Position numbers and translations under genes: made by a program. A DNA stretch of 24,838 nt from DATIBL01 sp035457505. Its GTDB lineage: Bacteria > Patescibacteriota > Minisyncoccia > Phycocordibacterales > UBA6899. Location: positions 1 to 24,838 of the forward strand of contig DATIBL010000071.1 of assembly GCA_035457505.1 (NCBI GenBank). Reading direction: 5' to 3'. Under the pieces are notes generated by a model. It made no database searches. It worked only from the letters and a program-made list of their open reading frames with translations, and was not told the DNA's origin. This document shows positions 13,953-19,921 of the stretch, in pieces. The stretch's first letter is position 1. Every line of letters starts with the position of its first letter.

Positions 13953-14306
13953 ATGGAAGGAGAACAGAAAAGCGGATCGGGACTTGCCGTCGTGCTCGGC
14001 GTCATTCTGGTCCTCGCCTTGATCGGCGTTGCATGGTTCTTCATGCAAGGAAAGCAGGAAGCGGCACCAATGCCGGCTCCTGTAGTCGAAACCGGCACCC
14101 CGGAAGCGACACCGGAAGCAGGCTCGCCCGAAGCGCGCGTTCCGGCAAACGCCGGCGATGTGGATGCAATGGTCGCATCGCTCGTTGCCGAGGCGGATGC
14201 CGACACTGCCGCGATGGCATCGACCGATGCCGACGTTTCTCTGGTCGGGACCGACGGCCAGGCAGTATCAGATTTCAACACCACCTATGACAGCACAGCA
14301 TTCTAA
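13953..14306 (+). CDS. Small membrane-anchored acidic protein, unknown function
   Basis: The product has 117 residues. One N-terminal membrane helix (residues 10-31, GLAVVLGVILVLALIGVAWFF) is followed by a Pro/Glu/Thr-rich linker with a repeating TPEA-like pattern and an acidic Ala/Asp-rich tail (DVDAMVASLVAEADADTAAM). No family is recognised. TATAAT at 13906-13911 lies 41 nt upstream. The end overlaps the following secreted coiled-coil gene by 20 nt, so the two are co-transcribed and perhaps act together at the cell surface. A GGAAGGAG run lies just inside the coding start rather than upstream of it. Confidence 0.65.
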   Translation: MEGEQKSGSGLAVVLGVILVLALIGVAWFFMQGKQEAAPMPAPVVETGTPEATPEAGSPEARVPANAGDVDAMVASLVAEADADTAAMASTDADVSLVGTDGQAVSDFNTTYDSTAF

Positions 14307-15144
14307 GGTCCGTACCGTCGTGGGCGCAGCGCTCATGATCGGTCTCATGGCACCAGCGCTTACGTTCGCTCAGGACGGCAGTGCGCCGGAACCAACCCTC
14401 CTTCGTGAATCACCGACTCGTGCAAGCACGGGAACGACGCTCAATTTCTGCACCCGGATCGGCGAGATGGAAACCAAGTGGAACGCGCGCGTCGCAGAGC
14501 GCGAGTCCAAGCTCACAGGGAAGCGCGATGAGCGCACCCAGAAGCTTGCAGAGAAGCAGACTGATCGCTCGGGAAAGCTCGGGGAGCACCGTGGCGAATG
14601 GGATGCGACTCGTGAAGCGCATTTCGCCAAGCTAAACGAAATGGCGACGACTGATGCAGAGAAGGCCGCTGTCCTGAAATTCCAGAACGATCTCACTGCT
14701 GCGATTGCAGCTCGCCGGACTGCTGTCGATGCCGCGATTTCGGATTTTCGCACCGCACTCGACAAGGAGATCGCGGATCGCAAGGCCGCTGTTGACGCCG
14801 CCATTGCGACCTTTAAGTCCGAATCTGCTGCCGCGCTTGCAAAGGCAAAGACGGATTGCGCTGCAGAAGGCGCGAAGCCTGCAGCGATCCGCGAAGCGTT
14901 CACCGCCAGCGTGAAGGCCGCGCAGGACAAGATGAAGACCGCCCTTGCTGCGGTCGAGAAGCGGAAGGATGCACTCAAGCCGCTCCAGGAGTCCCGCAAG
15001 GCCGCCGTCCAGAAGGCCGTCGCCGATTTCAAGGCAGCCGTCGAGAAGGCGCGCATTGAGCTGAAGGAAGTCCTTGTGACCTCGAAACAGGCCGCCCCTG
15101 CAGCGGGAACATCCTCGGATGGCGCTGTTCCTGCGACCAATTAG
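14287..15144 (+). CDS. Secreted Ala/Lys-rich coiled-coil protein
   Basis: This 285-residue protein begins with a signal peptide (hydrophobic core VVGAALMIGLMAPALTFA, likely cut before QDG). The mature protein has one cysteine near its start (LNFCTRIGEME) and then about 200 residues of almost continuous charged helix, rich in Ala, Lys and Glu, with imperfect repeats such as AVDAAISDF and AVDAAIATF spaced 22 residues apart. The last 20 residues are disordered (Ala/Gly/Ser/Thr). I recognise no family; it looks like an extended extracytoplasmic rod or tether. The start at 14287 is chosen for the signal peptide. The gene ends in front of a strong stem-loop terminator (15166-15194). Confidence 0.72.
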   Translation: MTAQHSKVRTVVGAALMIGLMAPALTFAQDGSAPEPTLLRESPTRASTGTTLNFCTRIGEMETKWNARVAERESKLTGKRDERTQKLAEKQTDRSGKLGEHRGEWDATREAHFAKLNEMATTDAEKAAVLKFQNDLTAAIAARRTAVDAAISDFRTALDKEIADRKAAVDAAIATFKSESAAALAKAKTDCAAEGAKPAAIREAFTASVKAAQDKMKTALAAVEKRKDALKPLQESRKAAVQKAVADFKAAVEKARIELKEVLVTSKQAAPAAGTSSDGAVPATN

Positions 15145-15165
15145 ATCTCGTTTGCGATGATCTTT

Positions 15166-15194
15166 GCAAAAGCGCCGCAACACGGCGCTTTTGC
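15166..15194 (+). terminator. Intrinsic terminator after the coiled-coil protein gene
   Basis: A 12-bp perfect stem GCAAAAGCGCCG/CGGCGCTTTTGC with loop CAACA begins 21 nt after the stop at 15144. T-rich sequence within and after the right arm (TTTTGCTTTG) supports termination; the A-rich left arm would also allow function on the minus strand. Confidence 0.82.
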
Positions 15195-15207
15195 TTTGCC
15201 GCGAGAT

Positions 15208-15243
15208 TTGCGCCATTCGGCGTCGAGGCATACAGTAGGGAGG
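15208..15243 (+). promoter_or_regulatory. Promoter TTGCGC-17-TACAGT and strong SD of the DUF2971 gene
   Basis: The -35 TTGCGC (15208-15213) and -10 TACAGT (15231-15236) are 17 nt apart. AGGGAGG (15237-15243) lies 9 nt before ATG 15253 and fixes that start. If +1 is at the usual distance from the -10, part of the SD would be excluded, so either +1 is early or an upstream start is used. Confidence 0.6.
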
Positions 15244-15252
15244 ATCCGACGT

Positions 15253-15927
15253 ATGTATCGTCCGCACATCCATTTTGAAAGCCCGAATGATCCAGAGGTC
15301 CGTATTTGGCACTATATGGATCTTTTTAAGTTTCTTGCGCTTGTAGATACCTCGCAGCTCTATTTTGCGCGGCTCGACACGCTGGAAGATCCGTTCGAGG
15401 GCGTGTTTCCCTCGGCGTCGCCAGCCCAAGGTTCGGAGATCGAGCCGTTTCAGCATCTCCGGCGATCTGTCTTCGCGAGCTGCTGGCACATGAGTCCGCA
15501 CGAGTCGGCGGCAATGTGGAAGATCTATTCGCATGCGGGGCAGGGTATTGCGATCCAGTCGACTTTCGCGCGCCTTTCTGGATCGTTCGGCGAATCAAAA
15601 CCCGATGTGCATATCGGCGCGGTGCGATATCGCGACTATACCTGCGAGTCGATCGACGAAAACGAGGCACTTGCGTGTGCGCTCTCGAAGCGCAGGAGTT
15701 TCGAGTACGAGCGCGAGCTGCGTGCTGCTGTGCTCCACGACGAACCCGATCCTCCGACAGGCATCTCGATCCCTGTCGATCTTGATCGCTTGATCGAGCA
15801 CATCTATCTTTCCCCGGCGCTGACCGCATGGCAGGAGGAAACTTTGCTCTCGCTTTTAAGGCGGTTCCACGTCGAAAAGCTGCTCAAAAAATCCGAGCTG
15901 GGATTCTTCCCGTCGCGGAACGGGTAG
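15253..15927 (+). CDS. DUF2971 family protein
   Basis: The 224-residue protein shows the DUF2971 (PF11185) pattern: an early W-H-Y segment, LYFARLDTLEDPFEGVFP, then VFASCWHMSPHESAAMWKIYSHAGQGIAIQSTFARL, and later RRSFEYERELRAAVL. The function of this family is not established. Members are often found in accessory regions, and here the next gene, 24 nt downstream, is an ART-PolyVal-like gene. It has a clean promoter (TTGCGC-17-TACAGT) and, unusually for this window, a good ribosome site AGGGAGG 9 nt before the ATG. It is cytoplasmic, with no membrane segment. Base composition is like the housekeeping neighbours, unlike the gene that follows. Confidence 0.82.
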   Translation: MYRPHIHFESPNDPEVRIWHYMDLFKFLALVDTSQLYFARLDTLEDPFEGVFPSASPAQGSEIEPFQHLRRSVFASCWHMSPHESAAMWKIYSHAGQGIAIQSTFARLSGSFGESKPDVHIGAVRYRDYTCESIDENEALACALSKRRSFEYERELRAAVLHDEPDPPTGISIPVDLDRLIEHIYLSPALTAWQEETLLSLLRRFHVEKLLKKSELGFFPSRNG

Positions 15928-15951
15928 TTGGAATTTAAAATCTTTTCCATT

Positions 15952-16983
15952 ATGGAACACGAAGCGCATAGTGATAGAGAAAATCAAAAAGAAGAGATGA
16001 TCCAAGAGCATCGCCATGAGATTGGTGAACTGAGAGCGAGAGCGATACGCGAGGGGTTCATCGTTTATGACCCAGAAGGAAATTTTCTTCATGCCCTTGC
16101 TCCAAATGGAAAACCGTCACGTCTCTCAGAGGATCAGTGGTGCGAGGTACGTTCTCGCTCATTTAAGGAATGGTTCGGGGATTGGGAAAAAGATCCAGGG
16201 AATGCGTCGGGTGCTGTAGATGAAAATGGTGAGCCGGTCGTGTGTTGGCACGGAAGCCCGAGGGCGTTCGATAGTTTTTCTGAAGCTCCAGGAGAATGGC
16301 GATGGCTCAATCGGGGGCACATGTTTTTTGACGATCGAGCGCGTGTCGTCGAATATGCACAGAAGGCGAAGTCTGCGTTCGCGCACATTCTTCGGAGTAT
16401 TTATGAACAAGATCATTATGGGCAGCTTCCAAGCAGCTGGCAGGAGGTCTATGATCATGTGTTGCCGATTTGGAATGAGATCGTGGGGGATCTCATCGAA
16501 CATGGTGAGCAGAGTCGATTTTTTCAGTCACGAAAGTATTCAGAAAATTCATTGCCACAAACAGTGATTACGTATAAGAACTTTTCTTTTGGAACAGAAT
16601 CTGCCCTTGAGATTTTCGGCGGAGAATTACCCAACGCAGAAAATGTGGACACGCGAATGACCGCAGGGGGACAGGCGTATGCTTTTGGGAAGAATATTGG
16701 GGAGCACTACTATCCGGTTTTTCTGAACATTCGCAGGGGTGTTTCGGTTCGCGGAGATACGACTGGTCTTGATGCTGGTTTTGAGTCGATAGAAAATTTT
16801 GAAAAGGATGAAGGTGTTGATGGTGGCGTCGTACATTTTCAGAAAACGTTGCCGACCATGGGAGGGCGGGAGGATCTTTCACGCCCCTTGCGTGGACTTA
16901 TCGCTTTTGACGCCCATCAGATCAAATCCGCGGAGGGGAACTCTGGTTTGTATCAAGGGAGGAATGCGAGCATATACGAATAG
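15952..16983 (+). CDS. ART-PolyVal-like (ADP-ribosyltransferase-like) domain protein, probably horizontally acquired
   Basis: A 343-residue protein whose sequence follows the ART-PolyVal pattern known from phage and conjugative-element polyvalent proteins. It contains LAPNGKPSRLSEDQW (49-63), VRSRSFKEWFGDWEKDP, VVDENGEP-like AVDENGEPVVCWHGSPRAFDSFS with His100 at the predicted NAD-site position, FFDDRARVVEYA, then YYPVFLNIRRGVSV and the C-terminal AHQIKSAEGNSGLYQGRN. The family is proposed to modify proteins with ADP-ribose; activity here is untested. It lacks the other domains of phage polyvalent proteins and has no signal peptide. It is clearly AT-richer than its neighbours: 46 G+C of 120 bases counted at 16501-16620. 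A TAAAAT element lies 10 nt upstream of the ATG. No obvious immunity gene follows. Confidence 0.8.
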   Translation: MEHEAHSDRENQKEEMIQEHRHEIGELRARAIREGFIVYDPEGNFLHALAPNGKPSRLSEDQWCEVRSRSFKEWFGDWEKDPGNASGAVDENGEPVVCWHGSPRAFDSFSEAPGEWRWLNRGHMFFDDRARVVEYAQKAKSAFAHILRSIYEQDHYGQLPSSWQEVYDHVLPIWNEIVGDLIEHGEQSRFFQSRKYSENSLPQTVITYKNFSFGTESALEIFGGELPNAENVDTRMTAGGQAYAFGKNIGEHYYPVFLNIRRGVSVRGDTTGLDAGFESIENFEKDEGVDGGVVHFQKTLPTMGGREDLSRPLRGLIAFDAHQIKSAEGNSGLYQGRNASIYE

Positions 16984-17040
16984 CGGAATTGATCCAAACG
17001 TGTGCTTCCTTTGGAAATTTCCACGTCCTTCTTTGCTGCT

Positions 17041-18357
17041 CTATCCCACCTCTCCGAGGGAGGGGAGTCCCACGCGCTTGCGGGCGGTCTCGCCTCGGAA
17101 GCGGCCGCTTTCCTCGGCGCGCGCGGAGACTTTGCCATTCTCGCGGCTTGCATGCGGTGCGCGCGAGAGCGCCGGCATGCTCGATGCGAGTGCGACCGTG
17201 TGCTTGCCGAATCGCCGGTCGAGCGCGTCGATGCCTTCGTTCACCTCGCGCCATGCGTCCGCCCGAAGCGCCGCGCCAAAAAGATCAGGCTGTATATGTG
17301 CGGCGTCGCTCAATCCGCCGAGAACGATCCCGGTCGCTCGATAGGGGGTCCCCGGAACGAAGAGCGCATCGAAACGCTCGGCAAGGATCGCGAGGATCTC
17401 TGAGGCTGCATTTGTCGCCTGCGAAAGATCGCACTCGAGTCCGCGCGTACGGAAATCTTGCTGCTTGAGAAACACCACCACGCGCCTTGCTCCGAGTCCG
17501 TGCCTCCGTGCTTTGATACAGGCGTTCTCGACGTTCTTCGAGAGTTCTGCGAACACACGCGCACGCGAGGTCGATGGCGGCGTGAAGGTTTTGGTTTTGC
17601 TGATGCTCTGTGCCGGTTTTGCAGATGCGCTGAACGGGAGCGCTGAGATGCCGCGGAGCTCAAGCCAGATCTCCTGAAAGGGCTTCGAGAGCATGCGTCG
17701 CACGGATGCTTCGTCGAGCCGGGCGAGGTCGAGCGCAGTCGTGATTCCGCGCCCGGTGAGAAACGCGCTCGTTTGCGGGCCGATGCCCCAGATCTTTCCA
17801 ACCGGGAGTTCGGCGAGGAATTCGTGCGCGCGGTTTCCCGGGATCATCGTGAATCCGTTCGGTTTTTTCCAGTTCGATCCGGTCTTTGCGAGAACTTTGG
17901 TCGGACCGATGCCCACCGAGAAGCTCATGCCGAGCTCGCTTCGGAGGTCTGCTTGGATCGCTCGCCCGATCTCCTCGTAGGAACGGCCGAGCGGACGGCG
18001 CAAGCCGGTCAGGTCCGCGAAACATTCGTCGATCGAATATTCTTCCACGAGCGGCGTGAAGCGCCGGACGATTGCGAACATTCTGAGCGACACGAGCGAG
18101 TAGGTCTCGTAGTCGGAGGGGAGGATTACGACAGTCGGACAGACGTGCCGGGCCTCGGAGATCTTCATTCCGCGCGTGATCCCTGCGCGCTTCGCCTCGG
18201 GGCTCATCGCCGACGCGATCCCGCGCTCCGCTCCCGTGATGACGGGCCGCCCGCGGAGGGAAGGGTTCTTTGCAATCTCACAGGAGACGAAAAAGCTGTC
18301 TCCGTCGACATGGAGGATCGCTTTCGGGAAGGGGTGGATGGAAAGAGGTTTGTGCAT
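17041..18357 (-). CDS. dinB: Y-family translesion DNA polymerase (DinB/UmuC)
   Basis: A 438-residue Y-family polymerase that copies damaged templates. The catalytic pieces are AILHVDGDSFFVSCE (Asp18) and VEEYSIDECFADLTG (Asp110, Glu111). Thumb and little-finger regions follow (GIGPTKVLAKTGSNWKKPNG; WGIGPQTSAFLTGRGI; ISKTKTFTPP). A clamp-binding motif QPDLFG lies near residue 370, then a tail with DALDRRFGKHTVALASS. The length is nearer UmuC than E. coli DinB, so the subfamily is uncertain; no umuD is present. It begins 29 nt after lexA on the same strand and so belongs to the lexA transcript and SOS control. The last 45 residues are Arg/Glu-rich and likely disordered. Confidence 0.92.
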   Translation of the reverse strand: MHKPLSIHPFPKAILHVDGDSFFVSCEIAKNPSLRGRPVITGAERGIASAMSPEAKRAGITRGMKISEARHVCPTVVILPSDYETYSLVSLRMFAIVRRFTPLVEEYSIDECFADLTGLRRPLGRSYEEIGRAIQADLRSELGMSFSVGIGPTKVLAKTGSNWKKPNGFTMIPGNRAHEFLAELPVGKIWGIGPQTSAFLTGRGITTALDLARLDEASVRRMLSKPFQEIWLELRGISALPFSASAKPAQSISKTKTFTPPSTSRARVFAELSKNVENACIKARRHGLGARRVVVFLKQQDFRTRGLECDLSQATNAASEILAILAERFDALFVPGTPYRATGIVLGGLSDAAHIQPDLFGAALRADAWREVNEGIDALDRRFGKHTVALASSMPALSRAPHASRENGKVSARAEESGRFRGETARKRVGLPSLGEVG

Positions 18358-18386
18358 GGCGGAGGCGTTCGCTCCATATGCAGCTC

Positions 18387-18956
18387 CTATGGATACTTGC
18401 GTACGACAGCGGTGACCACTGCCGCGATCGTCAGACCTTCTTTGGGATGGATAAGGGGATATTTTGGGTTTGCCGGTTCCAGGTAGGGTGTGCCACCCTT
18501 CGTGCGGAAATATTTCATGGTCCAGCCGCCGTCGATCTCCGCGATCACGATCTGTCCGGGCTTCGCATTGCATGTGCGTTCGACGATGACCATATCGCCC
18601 TCGACGATTCCGGCGTCTTTCATGGAGTCGCCTTTGACCTTAAGGAGGAAGGTCGATTCCTTGTGCGGAACGAGATATTCGTCGAGCGACATCGTGTCGA
18701 GCGTCTCTTCTTCTGCCGGGGAGGGGAAGCCGGCTTCGACGAGGCCGAGGACGCGCAGTTCGCCGACGAGCGATCCGGGGATCAGCTTTCCACGATCGTC
18801 TTTGAAGAGAAAGCCCTGCCGCTTCAGGCGATCGACGAGCTTGAAGACTGACGCGCTCGAGGCGAGACCGGTGATCTCCATAATCTCGCTATAGGATGGC
18901 ATCCGGCGATGGTATTCGTAGAAGGCACGGATCCTCTGCTTGTATTCATGATCCAT
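18387..18956 (-). CDS. lexA: LexA repressor (SOS regulator, S24 self-cleaving)
   Basis: A 189-residue LexA. The N-terminal winged helix (RIRAFYEYHRRMPSYSEIMEITGLASSASVFKLVDRLKRQGFL) precedes the cleavage site VEAGFPSP (Ala75-Gly76) and the S24 catalytic core with KGDSMKDAGI (Ser111) and TMKYF (Lys148). The Ser-Lys spacing of 37 equals that of E. coli LexA, so autocleavage should work. The start at 18956 matches the family's N terminus; the frame is open to an ATG at 19046, but those 30 extra residues have no LexA similarity. It is expressed from the SOS-box promoter at 19147-19176, leaving a leader of about 180 nt, and is co-transcribed with the Y-family polymerase. Confidence 0.95.
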   Translation of the reverse strand: MDHEYKQRIRAFYEYHRRMPSYSEIMEITGLASSASVFKLVDRLKRQGFLFKDDRGKLIPGSLVGELRVLGLVEAGFPSPAEEETLDTMSLDEYLVPHKESTFLLKVKGDSMKDAGIVEGDMVIVERTCNAKPGQIVIAEIDGGWTMKYFRTKGGTPYLEPANPKYPLIHPKEGLTIAAVVTAVVRKYP

Positions 18957-18993
18957 AGGACGGCGGTGTTCCCATGTGTGGCGAACTCCTTTG

Positions 18994-19009
18994 TTGTGGG
19001 GCCCCACAA
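18994..19009. promoter_or_regulatory. 16-bp perfect palindrome in the lexA leader (TTGTGGGG/CCCCACAA)
   Basis: A gap-free 16-bp palindrome lies 38 nt upstream of the lexA ATG, next to a minus-strand TTGACA (19014-19019) and just upstream of AAGGAG. It could be an operator for a second regulator of lexA or a hairpin in the leader RNA. The role is unknown. Confidence 0.5.
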
Positions 19010-19018
19010 GTCCTGTCA

Positions 19019-19035
19019 AAATATGCAGCATATTT
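19019..19035. promoter_or_regulatory. 17-bp palindrome in the lexA leader (AAATATG-cag-CATATTT)
   Basis: Perfect 7-bp arms around a 3-nt centre, about 63 nt upstream of the lexA ATG. It is AT-rich in a GC-rich setting, which makes chance less likely. It resembles a binding site for a dimeric regulator. Confidence 0.45.
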
Positions 19036-19124
19036 CTCCAGGACATTGTCGCCCCACGCCGCGGATTTCATCCACACGTGTGAACACCGATGCTAGTACT
19101 CGTGTTTCGGGAAATACACTAATA

Positions 19125-19170
19125 AGCGAACGTTTGTTCACCTATCAGTATAGGCGAACAAACGTTCGCT
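19125..19170. promoter_or_regulatory. lexA: Twin SOS (LexA) boxes in a 21-bp-arm inverted repeat
   Basis: Two LexA sites of the Gram-positive type are present: GAACGTTTGTTC at 19128-19139 and CGAACAAACGTTCG at 19155-19168 (CGAAC-N4-GTTCG). They lie in two 21-nt arms that are inverted copies with one mismatch, separated by CAGT. The right box fills the spacer of the minus-strand promoter; the left box covers its start site. Binding by LexA would block lexA and the polymerase gene. Confidence 0.88.
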
Positions 19171-19176
19171 CGTCAA
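19147..19176 (-). promoter_or_regulatory. SOS-controlled promoter TTGACG-18-TATACT of lexA-dinB
   Basis: On the minus strand TTGACG (19171-19176) and TATACT (19147-19152) are 18 nt apart, with an SOS box exactly between them. The predicted +1 near 19140 falls in the second box, and the leader to lexA is about 184 nt. Confidence 0.8.
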
Positions 19177-19216
19177 TCCACAGGGGGCAAAAGTGGCTGG
19201 AGTTCGAAGAACGCCG

Positions 19217-19222
19217 TAGTAT
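19217..19222 (+). promoter_or_regulatory. -10 element (TAGTAT) of ung
   Basis: TAGTAT ends 7 nt before ATG 19230, giving a likely leaderless transcript; TGGCTG at 17-nt spacing is a weak -35. The SOS boxes lie 49 nt or more upstream of this -10. Confidence 0.5.
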
Positions 19223-19229
19223 AGAGGCC

Positions 19230-19910
19230 ATGCAGGAGGTCAAAATGGAACCCTCGTGGAAAGCCGCCCTCGGAAAAGAATTTGCGAAGCCGTATTTTGC
19301 GCCGCTCGCTGATTTTGTCCGTGCTGAGTACGCGAAGGGAAAGGTCTATCCGCCTCCGAAGCAGATCTTTTCCGCGTTCGATCTCTGTCCGTTCGATGCA
19401 GTGAAAGTGGTCATTCTCGGACAGGACCCGTATCACGGACCGGGTCAGGCGCATGGGCTCTCGTTCTCGGTCCCAAGCGGGATCGATATCCCTCCGTCGC
19501 TCGCAAATATCTATAAAGAGCTTCGTTCTGATCTCGGGCTCGCGATCCCTTCGAGCGGCAACCTCGAGCACTGGGCTCGGCAGGGAGTTCTTCTTCTCAA
19601 TGCAACGCTGACCGTGCGCGCAGCGACGCCGATGTCGCATCATGGGCGCGGATGGGAAGAGCTGACGCGCGCCGCCGTAGAAGTGCTTGCCGCGAAGCGC
19701 GAGCACCTCGTCTTTCTTCTTTGGGGCCGCTCTGCACAGGAGCGCGGAAAGGGGATCGATCGCGCGCGGCACTGCGTGCTTGAGGCGCCGCACCCGTCGC
19801 CGCTCGCCGCGCATGCAGGATTTTTTGGCTGCAGACATTTTTCCAAGGCCAACGCATATCTGGCGGAACACGGCCTTAATCCGATCGACTGGGGAGGCTC
19901 GCAACGCTGA
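19230..19910 (+). CDS. ung: Uracil-DNA glycosylase, family 1
   Basis: A 226-residue UDG that removes uracil from DNA. The water-activating motif VVILGQDPYHGPGQAHGLSFSV (Asp66) and the minor-groove loop HPSPLAAHAGFFGCRHFSKAN are complete. LLLNATLTVR, the uracil-recognition strand, and PSLANIYKEL are also typical. The start at 19230 is chosen because TAGTAT lies 7 nt upstream (leaderless) and the family length fits; a start at MEPSW (19245) is possible. The gene is divergent from lexA across a 273-nt control region with two SOS boxes about 60-100 nt upstream. Whether ung itself is under SOS control is not clear. It converges with ybbP, leaving an 11-nt gap. Confidence 0.95.
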   Translation: MQEVKMEPSWKAALGKEFAKPYFAPLADFVRAEYAKGKVYPPPKQIFSAFDLCPFDAVKVVILGQDPYHGPGQAHGLSFSVPSGIDIPPSLANIYKELRSDLGLAIPSSGNLEHWARQGVLLLNATLTVRAATPMSHHGRGWEELTRAAVEVLAAKREHLVFLLWGRSAQERGKGIDRARHCVLEAPHPSPLAAHAGFFGCRHFSKANAYLAEHGLNPIDWGGSQR

Positions 19911-19921
19911 ACCCTGCCCTG

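Noticed and set aside
17012..17023. TGGAAATTTCCA palindrome between the ART-like gene and the polymerase gene
   Set aside because: No loop for a hairpin and no T-run; it could be a weak part of the convergent 3' ends but nothing supports a function or an attachment site.
15145..17040. Integrated element borders around DUF2971 and the ART-like gene
   Set aside because: I looked for direct repeats, tRNA ends, integrase or transposase remnants and found none; transfer is suggested only by composition and domain type.
18957..19046. Extension of lexA to the upstream ATG at 19046
   Set aside because: The 30 extra residues do not resemble LexA, include the 16-bp palindrome region, and the family N terminus begins at residue 1 of the shorter form.
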